This document shows, piece after piece, positions 1 through 9,278 of a stretch of DNA of 64,000 nt (within the stretch, counting starts at the first letter, position 1; each line of letters opens with the position of its first letter). The position numbers were made by a program, and so were the translations under genes. The notes under the pieces are model-generated. The model was not told where the DNA came from. It did no database searches and was given only the letters and a program-made list of their open reading frames with translations. The DNA comes from Picochlorum sp. 'celeri'. Its lineage: Eukaryota; Chlorophyta; Trebouxiophyceae. The stretch spans positions 312,854 through 376,853 of the forward strand of contig JAACMV010000001.1 of the NCBI GenBank assembly GCA_010909725.1, in the 5' to 3' direction.

Positions 1-642
1 CCCCATCTCAGCACCAACAAGCGCTCTCGCAGATGCACGAATACCAGCCGTCAGGTCACTTCCAAGACCCGATACCTCTTCCATAGCATCTGCCATTTCC
101 AATCCTGACAGCTTTATGGCCGCCACGGCATCTGGAAGCTCCTCTTCCAGGGACTCTAGCAAGACATGGGCAGAATCCATGGTCTTTTTGAGAGATACTA
201 GTGCTGGTATCGCAGCGATGAGAAGACCTGCTAACGCTATTGCACCGACACACATTGCTACACTTGTCATAAACCCGATTGGGTTGGCATGGAATGCGGC
301 GCCAAGCGTCGATATCCACGAGGTGTTGGATGATACTGCTGCTGCAGCAGCAGGAGAGGCACGCAATCTCCACATCACCGTACCACCATCACCACTCCTC
401 CTCCCAGATGGGGAGTACAATCTTCTTCTTCTACTGCTACTACTATTACTATTGTTGTTGCTGCTGCTAGTAGTACGAATAGCCGCAGCAGTACTGCGGC
501 GGCGGTGTTCTGAGCTGCTACTATGAGAGTATACTGGCAGGTGACAAGACCACTGCTGCTGCTGTCTCCTCTGGATGAAAGAAGATTCAGCTCTCCCACA
601 GCAGGTGATGCATAGCATCATCCTTTTACTTGTATTTTTCAT
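1..642 (-). CDS. Plastid DUF948-like membrane protein, 3' end cut by window edge
   Basis: An open frame runs from an ATG at 642 to the left edge without a stop, giving 214 codons with the C-terminus outside the window. Residues 1 to about 90 are rich in Ser, Arg, Gln and Asn, which fits a plastid transit peptide. Then comes a hydrophobic segment (around VAMCVGAIALAGLLIAAIP), followed by a helical stretch with ELPDAVAAIKLSG, MEEVSGLGSDL and GIRASARAL. Land-plant plastid proteins annotated as DUF948-like have the same order of a membrane helix followed by an LP-x-x-xAAI-x-LSG motif and a run ending in RSS-x-RAV. The biochemical function of that family is not established. The match is from memory of the family, and the leader is inferred from composition. 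Confidence 0.75.
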   Translation of the reverse strand, partial: MKNTSKRMMLCITCCGRAESSFIQRRQQQQWSCHLPVYSHSSSSEHRRRSTAAAIRTTSSSNNNSNSSSSRRRRLYSPSGRRSGDGGTVMWRLRASPAAAAAVSSNTSWISTLGAAFHANPIGFMTSVAMCVGAIALAGLLIAAIPALVSLKKTMDSAHVLLESLEEELPDAVAAIKLSGLEMADAMEEVSGLGSDLTAGIRASARALVGAEMG

Positions 643-1710
643 GGTATGATTATGCTGTACACGAATGCTTGCGTCCATCTGAGGACGAATTGCTTGGAAA
701 CGCATTTGAATACTAAAAACAACCCAATCGATTGAGATTGAAATCTCACCTTGAGCAAGATCAATCTAATAGTAGTAGTACTGCTAATAGAAAAATATCT
801 AATTCTTCTTCTTTTTCTTCTCGACGTAGAGGAGGAAGAAACCAAAAGATGAGAGATGCAGAGCACTGCTGTGCTCCGTACTAAAGAATTAAGTACATCT
901 CTCTCTCTCCTTTTGTTTGTCTCTCTTCAGCATGCAGCAGACGTCTACCATGAATAAAAACTACTGTACTCGACTAAATTATTAGGACGATTTAAGACTA
1001 GTTGTCATGACACCCGATTTCATATTAGACGCTGGATGATCTGCCTCTGAAACAGGCCTTAATGTCACTTAATTGCTCCTTTTCCGATATTACATGATTA
1101 CTACAAGTCTAATGAATACATTGAATCCCACTCCTGTCACAAGACACCGCCACAAGGGCGATTTGGAGGCCATCATGAGGCTTGGGCCTCTTCACCTTCC
1201 TGCAAAGTGCACTCCTCTAGTTCATCATTGCTCTACTCAATATCTATGGTTCCTTCTTCTTCGTCTGAACACTCTGATATTTCCTGAGACTATTCTGCTG
1301 TTTATCAGCCTTTCATGTCAAATTTATCAACAATCTGCGCAATTGCATGACCATGTATGGTGGGAACTAAGTGGAGGATGCCACAGATGCCAGATCTCGT
1401 CCTGAGGGCGTCTGATGGTTCGCGGGCCGGGATAAATCGATGCAAGAACGTATTAGTATGCTCTGGAGCGAGTATCTAGCCTTGGGTCGCAATGTAAGCC
1501 AAGTTATGGGCGATCAAAGATTCGGGAGATTCGATATTAGGACAATTTAAGGGTGCTTGTCATGACATTTTGTCTAATAATTTAGTCGAGTACAGTAGTA
1601 TGTATTAAAAGGAAGGAGAGAGAGAGGAGGTAGAGGAATATTATTCCAGTAGCAACAGCAACAGAGAGAAAGAAAGAGAGCAGTGCTACATTATTAGTAT
1701 ACATTGCAAC
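643..1710. other. Gene-poor interval with divergent promoters and a non-coding inverted-repeat element
   Basis: This interval separates the start of the DUF948-like gene (minus strand) from the start of ISY1 (plus strand). It has CT-rich tracts at about 895-930 and GA-rich tracts at about 1610-1680, next to the respective starts. Most of the interval is taken up by the inverted-repeat element at 960-1599. I see no convincing coding sequence in it. Confidence 0.6.
960..1599. mobile_element. MITE-like element with 26-bp perfect terminal inverted repeats
   Basis: Positions 960-985 and 1574-1599 are perfect inverted copies, beginning ACTACTGTACTCGAC and running 26 bp. Just inside them lie imperfect direct repeats at 981-1012 and 1536-1567, each ending in the palindrome TGTCATGACA (1003-1012 and 1558-1567). 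The interior of about 590 bp has no recognisable transposase. The element is therefore probably a non-autonomous DNA transposon or foldback element. A clean target-site duplication is not evident: the flanks both read roughly ATG-ATAAAA but are not identical. The family cannot be assigned from one copy. Confidence 0.65.
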
Positions 1711-2538
1711 ATGGCTCGTAACGTGGAAAAAGCGCAGAATATGCTGAATCGGTACCTGGCGAGCAAGGATGGTGGTATTGAATCTCAGAAGAAAAAGAGG
1801 CCGTACTTGGCGAGTCAGTGTGATGATTTGAGTGAAGCGGATGGATGGAGGCATCAGATTCTGAGAGAAATTGGTCGGAAAGTGATGGATATTCAGAATG
1901 AGGGGTTGGGGGAGCATCGGTTGCGGGATTTAAATGATGAGATTAATAAATTGATGAGGGAAAAGTCGCATTGGGAGAGGCGGATTGTCGAGTTGGGTGG
2001 GCCTAATTATGCACGGTTTGGTCCCAAGGTGACTGATAGTAAGGGGAGGGTGGTTGGGGAGGCTCTGAGTAAGGGGGCGGGGTATCGGTATTATGGTGCG
2101 GCGAAGAATCTTCCTGGGGTGAAGGAGTTGTTTGAGAAATTGGATAGTGCGCAGCCTGTGGCCAAGGCAACGAAAGGAGAGCTTCAGCGACGGGTGGATG
2201 GGGACTATTACGGGTATCGAGATGAGGATGATGGGGTGTTGGTGCGGGTGGAGGCGGAGGCTGAAAAGGTGATGCGGGAGGAGGCTGTGCGAGCGTGGGA
2301 AGAGGAGAATAGTGCGAGGACGGATGTGTTGGATTCGGTGAGGGAGGAGGAAGCGGCGGTGGATACAAGGTTTGATTTCCATGTGCCTTTGCCTGAAGAT
2401 AGAGAGATTGAAGCGAAAGTTATTCAGAGTAAGAAGGAGGCGTTGTTGTCCAAGTATGCGTCAGAATCGTTGCAGGAGGAGCAGGACAAGGCAAAGGATA
2501 TGCTCCTTTCCAAAGGTGGGAAGGATGCAGTGGGTTGA
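1711..2538 (+). CDS. ISY1: Pre-mRNA-splicing factor ISY1
   Basis: This is a 275-aa uninterrupted frame. The N-terminus MARNVEKAQ-MLNRY, then RPYLASQC, WR-QILREI-KV, and a glycine-rich GGPNY and GYRYYGAAK-LPGVKELFE are the signature blocks of the Isy1 family. In yeast and animals ISY1 is a component of the Prp19/NTC-associated spliceosome and helps stabilise the catalytic centre during the first step. The C-terminal half is acidic and coiled-coil-like, ending in a Lys-rich tail, as is usual. TGTAA at 2619-2623 is a likely polyadenylation signal. The opposite-strand frames here are composition shadows. Confidence 0.95.
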   Translation: MARNVEKAQNMLNRYLASKDGGIESQKKKRPYLASQCDDLSEADGWRHQILREIGRKVMDIQNEGLGEHRLRDLNDEINKLMREKSHWERRIVELGGPNYARFGPKVTDSKGRVVGEALSKGAGYRYYGAAKNLPGVKELFEKLDSAQPVAKATKGELQRRVDGDYYGYRDEDDGVLVRVEAEAEKVMREEAVRAWEEENSARTDVLDSVREEEAAVDTRFDFHVPLPEDREIEAKVIQSKKEALLSKYASESLQEEQDKAKDMLLSKGGKDAVG

Positions 2539-2661
2539 TTCTTCATCTTGGCATGATGAGATTTTTTTCATTGTATGGATGTATTTTTTCAAATATGATC
2601 AATGTTGAGGTATACTTCTGTAATACTTTGTGGAATTCAAATTCTTTTGGCATCACAATCT

Positions 2662-3925
2662 CTATGGGCCACAACCTGCATCAATCATGCTGTCTGATAG
2701 CGGAGGAGTTTTGCCAGCAATACTCTGTTGATAGGCATCCAGCCAGGCTGTTGCATGAGCGGCAAAATTACTGCATTTTCCCACACTCAATGCAGATGCA
2801 TCCCAACTGCTGAGATCCTGATTGAAGGATGACGCAACAGAAAACATGTAACGCATATCTTCGACAGATGACACATCCCATGAGCCAATAGCCTGGTTAA
2901 AGGATGAGGCGAAATAAAACATGCCATACATATTTCTGACAGATGACACATCCCATGAGCCAATTGCCTGGTTGAAGGATGAGGCACCATCAAACATGTA
3001 AGTCATGTCCGTGATGCCAGAGGTGCATGTTGTAGAAAGAGGAGTATAATCTGATGCGTCGATAAGCGAATCAATCTGAGCTCTATTCCGCTTGGTATAC
3101 GTCACTCCACTCACATCGCCTGTTTCTCCAAGACTTGCCAATGGACACATGACTGTCACTCCATTGGATGCCAGATAGAACCCAGAGGGAGGTGGAGATG
3201 GAGGAGGAGGAGGAGGAGATGGTGGAGGAGGAGGTGGACTGCGTCTGCTCACAACACCTTCTGCCCAATCATCAACACTGGTCATATCCTCACATACAAC
3301 TTTACCAGACCAAAAGTTGCTGCTCTGGGTAAGCGTCGTCGATTGCTCAGCAGACAGCAATGTACACACACTTGTCTGTCGATTGAACATGAATGCCTCA
3401 CACTTTCTGTCTGCAACAATCACCCCTGAGGTCATGGGACAGTGACTGTTTGTTTGAAGAGAGCAGTCTGTGTCCAGAGCTTGACTAGTATCAGCTGTCA
3501 ACCTCCAATTCAACAGACAGGCATCCGCACATCCAGCGAGACTGCCATGTCCCGGTCTGTCCAGTTTGTAAATGGCAATCACATCGCCATCCCTGTACAT
3601 ACTGCACGGGACCAAAAACAAAAAGGGTAAAACAATACCATAAAGTCTTTGGTTTGAGCAAAACATTGGCTACTTACCTCTTTTTTAGATTGAATTTCAC
3701 GTGTTGTCTCCGCAGACCTCTCAGGGTTGCCTCATCAGAGACAGTGCTGGTAAAACACATTCCACCAAGCGTCGCCTCCCGTTCTGCATGCTCTGCCGAC
3801 ACTATTGGTGTATTTACAACCTCATGGGCCCAAATAATGCAGAGTAAAGGAACCAGAAGAGCCCTGGATCGGGAAAGTAGCCCGAGTCGTGGAAGGCTTG
3901 GGTGCATACTGTAAAGGGTGTACAC
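2662..3925 (-). CDS. Secreted PAN-like / Pro-rich / DUF285-repeat protein
   Basis: There are two exons (3925-3678 and 3601-2662) with a 76-nt intron, gtaagt to gcag. The product is 395 aa from the first Met, or 389 aa from the Met at 3907. Exon 1 encodes a hydrophobic signal sequence ([11 protein letters not shown]). A Cys-rich module follows (CADAC, then CEAFMFN and VCTLL) that resembles a PAN/Apple domain. Next is a linker of PPPPPPS blocks like green-algal hydroxyproline-rich wall proteins. The C-terminal part has about three 26-residue repeats with the pattern [19 protein letters not shown], the BspA/DUF285 repeat best known from bacterial surface proteins. It is inferred to be an extracellular adhesion or wall protein. 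The substrate is unknown. Confidence 0.8.
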
Positions 3926-4790
3926 GCGTACGGCGCATATACATGCAAGTGCTCCGGATCTATAAAGAAGATTTTATCTTTTTAATCGGCAAGCCATGGG
4001 AGTACCAATCGTGAATCTGGGTCACTACACCGTGCCATGGATACATCCCGCCTTATGGTACCATTACGTTACGGATCCGTTCCGGAACGTAACCCTAAAA
4101 AAAGAAAATCGGCCTTGTACGTACAAGCCATGCATAGTGCTTGCAAGCAATATTGCAATCATGATCAGGGCGAAATAAGGGCGATTGGATTCTTGAAAGA
4201 TTTTTGAATTGTGCAACTCCCCACCATCCCACGAGTGGCAGCCACACATTGCCTACTTACTAACAATATGTTTGTTAAAGTACTCTACAGATCCCTGCCA
4301 TCTCTCCACAGGATCTGAGAACGAACGGCAACAACAACAGAGTAACATTCTTTTGCTTCTGTTTGAACAAAAAGGATGATGCCACAACATGAAGTAGCTT
4401 GTGTCTTTTATGACTACTACACTGTACTGGTAGCCATAAACAGTTGAATTTTTTGAAAATCCTCCTCGCATCACATATATATGTACAGACAAAAAACATC
4501 CCACCGCAGTGAACACCGACATTAGATCTAGTAGTCATCTCATTGTTGGAATAATAATGGAATAAGAAACGAAGAAACATCATGATTTTTTTTTGATACA
4601 AAACAAGGTGATGCACGTATCCATCCATCTGTATAATGATCCCACGAATTCACTTCATCATTAAAAATATATAAAAACAGATTTAGAATTGCTCTTGTTG
4701 AGCAAAAGCAATAACAGAGAATTATAATCCTACCAGGCCGAAGAACAAAAATCCACACAAGCATTGAATCATTGAAACAACGCAAAACAC
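3926..4790. other. Long divergent intergenic region
   Basis: This interval lies between the starts of the DUF285 protein gene (minus) and U5-40K (plus), so it should hold both promoters. There is a nested palindrome around 4070-4094, with the perfect 12-mer CGTTCCGGAACG at 4078-4089 inside outer arms GTTACG and CGTAAC. Otherwise it contains A/T-rich tracts, including a run of T at about 4589, and no supportable gene. Confidence 0.5.
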
Positions 4791-5942
4791 ATGGCGGAGA
4801 AGCGCCCCTTAGAAACAGATAATGACAACAACAACAACAACTATGATGGATCTATAGTAGAAATTAAGAGACAAAAGACCTCACTGTCGCTGGTCGGGAG
4901 AGGACAAGACAAACAAAATGGCCAACCACAGGTACGCCATGACATGCATCATGCCTTGTCTCATCTACTCATATATATCGATATTAAAAAAAAACATATG
5001 CAGGGTCCAGATCGCACATCGGCTCTTCTCGCTCCGACAATGCTTCTGACTGGGCATGGAGATCAAGTATTCTGCGTTAGATTCAACCCAGAGGGCGATA
5101 TTGTTGCATCTGGGAGTCATGATAAAAAGATATTCTTATGGAGGACGTATGGAGAGTGTGAGAACTTTAGTGTCCTGAGCGGACACAAGAATGCTGTGTT
5201 GCAGGTGCAGTGGACGGGTGACGGTGAGCACCTGGTATCCTGTTCTCCGGATACCACGGTGCGGTCGTGGGACGCTATGACAGGGGAACAAGTAGGTATT
5301 ATGAAGGACCATACAGATATCGTGAATTGCTGCTCCGTACAGCGCCGGGGGACCCCAATGGCAGTCTCTGGGTCTGATGATTGTTCCGTCAAACTCTGGG
5401 ATATGAGGGCCAAAGGGGCCACAAAAACATTGACAGAGCGGTATCAAATAACTGCAGTAGATATATCAGAAGATGGAGATCAAGTCTTCACCGGAGGTAT
5501 CGATAATACTGTCAAAGTGTGGGATGTGAGAAAGGATGATGTGATCATGACGCTGGAAGGGCATTCTGATACCATTACTGGCATGGAAGTGTCCCCATCA
5601 GGCACCCATCTACTGACCAATTCCATGGATAATACCATGCGGAGTTGGGATGTTCGACCCTATGCTCCTGATTCCAGATGCGTGAGGGTATTCACTGGTC
5701 ATCAGCATGGCTTTGAGAAGAATTTGCTCAGATGCGCATGGTCAGCCGAAGGTAAACAAGTATCTGGAGGTAGTAGTGATCGATTTGTTCATATATGGAG
5801 CGTTGCAACCGGAGATGTCCTGTATAGCCTCCCTGGACACGAGGGCAGTGTGAATGATGTTGCATTTCACCCCAAAGAACCAATCGTCGCGTCTGCAAGT
5901 TCAGACAAGACCCTCTATCTGGGTGAATTAGCACATATATAA
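4791..5942 (+). CDS. SNRNP40: U5 snRNP 40 kDa WD40 protein
   Basis: There are two exons (4791-4931 and 5004-5942), giving 359 aa after removal of a 72-nt intron (gtacgc to tgcag). The intron is a multiple of three and has no stop, so it looks coding. Splicing joins NGQPQ directly to GPDRTSALLAP-MLL-GH, which is exactly how the conserved part of the family begins. Seven WD40 repeats follow, with blades ending in LWR, SWD, LWD, VWD, SWD, IWS and a final LYLGEL. In animals this protein is part of U5 snRNP with PRPF8 and the BRR2 helicase. The N-terminal 45 residues are Asn-rich and low in complexity. Confidence 0.93.
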   Translation: MAEKRPLETDNDNNNNNYDGSIVEIKRQKTSLSLVGRGQDKQNGQPQVRHDMHHALSHLLIYIDIKKKHMQGPDRTSALLAPTMLLTGHGDQVFCVRFNPEGDIVASGSHDKKIFLWRTYGECENFSVLSGHKNAVLQVQWTGDGEHLVSCSPDTTVRSWDAMTGEQVGIMKDHTDIVNCCSVQRRGTPMAVSGSDDCSVKLWDMRAKGATKTLTERYQITAVDISEDGDQVFTGGIDNTVKVWDVRKDDVIMTLEGHSDTITGMEVSPSGTHLLTNSMDNTMRSWDVRPYAPDSRCVRVFTGHQHGFEKNLLRCAWSAEGKQVSGGSSDRFVHIWSVATGDVLYSLPGHEGSVNDVAFHPKEPIVASASSDKTLYLGELAHI

Positions 5943-6116
5943 CATATACTAATGTATTTAAATACAAGGATATCGATATAGGTGTTCGAGAGGGATAGTT
6001 TCAAAAACAAATGCATGGTAATTGAAAATTATCTGTACTCTACTGCCATTTGCGTCGTGTATCAGGGAACCTGTTCAGATATTATTTAGATTTACTGGTC
6101 TAAAGTTGATTGAGTC

Positions 6117-8580
6117 ATGCGTCGGTTTCATGGGGCCATGCCCAGTAGCCGTGCGTGCATCTCCCCGACAGGAGGAATGAATGTCTTCTTCCGCGGGTGT
6201 CGAGGTCGGATTGGACGGCGGTATGAAGTAAAGGTGTATTGTAAGCAATCAGGAGGTACGCATCGTTGTTTATTCTCGGTTGGTTGGATCTCTTGCCTTC
6301 TGAGTGACAGATGTGTATATAACCATGATGTGTCTTTTGTTGTAGGGCAACAACGTCGTCCGAGGCAAGGGAATCGGGTGATTGTTCGCAGTGATGGGGA
6401 GGATCATTTGGGATCGTCGTTGAGCAAGGGTTTTCAGCGTCGTTTTCCTGGTCCTCCTGGAGATGAGGGTCCTCCTATTAGAGTGTTGCCGATTGGTGGT
6501 CTTGGGGAGATTGGGATGAATTGTATGTTGGTGGGCATTCGGGATCGATATATACTGATAGATGCTGGACTGATGTTCCCAGAGTAGGTTGATATGAGTG
6601 CTGCATTGTATGTCATTGTTGAACATATTATCATCTATATATATATGGTGCAGTTTTTCTGATTTGGGGATGCAAAAGATTTTGCCTGATACATCGTTTT
6701 TGGCACAATGGAGAGATAAGATTGAGGCGGTGGTCATCACACATGGTCATGAAGATCATATTGGAGCCATGCCATGGGTTGTTCCTGCCTTGGATCCCAC
6801 AACCCCGATTTATGCGGGAGGTTTTGCGATGCAGCTGATCAAGAGGCGGTTGCAAGAGTTTAATCTGTGGGATGCTTCGAGGATGCATACGTTGCAGGTT
6901 AGGAAGCCGTTTCAGTGTGGGCCATTCGAGGCGGAGCCTCTCAGGGTGACGCATTCGATTCCAGATTGCTGTGGATTGGTGCTGCGTTCTGAGGAGGGAA
7001 CTATAGTGCATACTGGGGATTGGAAAATAGATGAGAATCCGGTCGATGGAGATGCATTTGATAGAGAATTCTTTTACGAGTTGGGGAAAGAGAATGTGAC
7101 GTTGTTCATGTCGGATTCTACAAATGTGTTGTCCCCAGGGAGGACCACCAGCGAGGCTGATGTGGAGAAGAATTTGATCAGACGGGTGATGGGCCACCAC
7201 GGAAAAGGGCGAGTCATCACGACACAATTTGCGTCGAATTTGCATCGTCTAGCATCTGTGAAAAAAGCTGCTGACGCAGCTGGAAGGAAGATTTGTTTCA
7301 TTGGGATGAGTCTGAATACATACTTGGAAGCTGCATATCGGGAGGGAAGGGCGCCGATTAATCCGAAAGATTTGGTACCACAATCTGCTATTGATGATAT
7401 GGATCCTAATGAGTTGCTTGTTGTGACCACTGGGAGTCAGGGAGAGCCACGGGCAGCTCTTTCTCTTGCATCACGTGATGCCAGTCATTTGTTAAAGTTG
7501 AAGAATTCTGATTTGCTCTTGTATTCTGCGAAAATCATTCCTGGAAATGATACAAAGGTAGTTCAAATGATGAATAGAATAGCTGAGATGGGTCCTGAAA
7601 TAGCCATGAGTAGAGAAGAAGGTTTGCATACGTCTGGGCATGCGTACAAGGGAGAGTTGGAGGAGATTCTGCGGGCTGTCAAGCCTCAGCATTTCTTGCC
7701 CGTTCACGGGGAGTATTCTTTCTTATGTGCACATGCACAACTTGGACGGGAGAATGGAGTTCAAAACACATCCGTCATCCGAAATGGACAAATGTTGGGT
7801 GTGTATGACAGGAGAAACAAGAATACAGTGTCCATTGGGTCTGCAGCCTTGCTGGGAGAGGCAAAGTTGGTCAATTTCTATAACGATGGGAATAAAGGAA
7901 CAGGAACTGCATCAGAAATGGGATTACAACAACGACAACATATTGCAGCGGAAGGAGTCGTGGTGGCTGCTGTTGATGTCATTCGTGATCCAGCAGTCAT
8001 CTCGGCCATTGCAGCTATTTCAGCTTCAAAGGGGGATGCACCAGCGAATGCCATGGCGCTGCAAGACGCAGCACGGAAAAAACTCAAAGCCAAGATCAGA
8101 ATTACGACAAGAGCGATGTGGACGGATGGTGGAAAGCTGTTGGAATTGTTACATGCTTCTGCCGAGGCAGCTATTAGCAAGCTCCCTGGAGATGCTGCAC
8201 TCAGCGCTGTTGAACGCGTTGTAGGCGATTCTATTCGCAGAGCGTCAAAGCAATTCAACAATAGACGCCCGGAAGTCATCATCATCGCACATGAAGCGGA
8301 CCCACGCATGGGAGCCGCAGCAGGAGCCATGGCAAAGAGAAGGTCAAGTAAATCTGTGAGAGATTCTGCGGGAAACAAGTCGAACGAAGGCCCAAGGCCA
8401 CCTCGAAAAGCGCCGAATAAATCTAGACGACCAAACAACAACGCCGTAGGTAGAGGAAAAGGCCCACCCTCGAGGGCAGGCCCGCCTCTTGAACGCCTAT
8501 CGCCAGAGATGATTCAGGAACGCAAAAAGAATAATCCTCGAGACAAGCCATCATCCGACCAAGATGTAGAATATCCATAG
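6117..8580 (+). CDS. RNJ: Ribonuclease J, plastid-type
   Basis: There are three exons (6117-6255, 6346-6583, 6654-8580), giving 767 aa. The first intron is 90 nt and stopless; the second is 70 nt. A basic Arg/Cys-rich leader of about 60 residues fits a plastid transit peptide. The core begins [15 protein letters not shown]. It has the metallo-beta-lactamase metal motif HGHEDHIGA, the beta-CASP blocks [10 protein letters not shown] and TTGSQGEP, and PVHGEY. RNase J is a bacterial-type 5' exo- and endoribonuclease. In plants the plastid enzyme trims rRNA and mRNA ends and removes antisense RNA. The basic C-terminal tail (lysine, arginine and proline rich) has no recognisable Myb-type domain of the sort seen in land plants. 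Confidence 0.92.
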
Positions 8581-8605
8581 GTATTATTACAACAATATGT
8601 AGCTA

Positions 8606-9221
8606 TTATTTCTCAACTTCCTCTGGAAAGTATGGAACCTTTTTCTTCGATTCCACATGATAAATATCCTTCTTTGACACCTCCTTGTACTGTTTCAGTA
8701 TAAGCTCTACAGCCTGATCCAAAAAGTCGCCTTGACAATCAATCTGCTCTTTATTCTCAGCATTCTTTGTTACCGATGCTCCTGAAGCAAACTTTTTCCC
8801 AAACATCTTTGCTGCCTCATTCAACTTGACACCAAACAAATCCAGCCCGCTAATAGTCGTAATACATTTTCTCTTATTCCTCGTATTCCTTTCCAACACA
8901 ATCATCGGCACATTCTTCTTCTTCTTCTTCTTACCAGACTTGCTCTCCTTTTCTGCAGCATCGTCTCCAATCTTCATGGCACCCATCGCCCCTTCCACAT
9001 CTCCCCCTTCTTTGGCAGCTTTCCAATTTTTAAACTCTGCGCAGTCCTTTGGGAGAAACTCGTTGAACTCTGATGGAATTCCTGTACAACCCACGAGCGT
9101 ATTATTCTTATTTCAGATAAGAATTCATTCTTATTGTGTAGTTAAAGAAACCAATCGTACCTGTAATGCTATCATACTCGACTGCGAGTGGCTCGATCAC
9201 TGTTGCTTCTCCTTCCGCCAT
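8606..9221 (-). CDS. DENR: Density-regulated protein DENR (SUI1 domain)
   Basis: There are two exons (9221-9161 and 9081-8606) with a 79-nt intron (gtacga to tacag), giving 178 aa starting MAEGEATVIEP. The C-terminal 90 residues are an SUI1/eIF1 fold (TTISGLDLFGVKL, KKFASGASV, DCQGDF). DENR pairs with MCTS1 to recycle 40S subunits and promote reinitiation. The N-terminal segment VEYDSITGIPSEFNEF aligns with the zinc-binding part of DENR (human YCGVC-LPTEYC), but three of the four cysteines are replaced. A Lys-rich linker separates the halves. The 3' end lies 25 nt from the convergent RNase J stop. Confidence 0.9.
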
Positions 9222-9278
9222 TCTTCTACTATTTCTATCGTCTATCTGCTACAATCCACCAACAATTACACGTATATA

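Noticed and set aside
1073..1405. 110-codon frame within the first inverted-repeat element
   Set aside because: It has no motif, no transposase residues and no relation to neighbouring genes. It is probably chance.
1930..2382. Minus-strand frames rich in Pro and His opposite ISY1
   Set aside because: These are shadows of the purine-rich ISY1 coding strand, with no conserved features.
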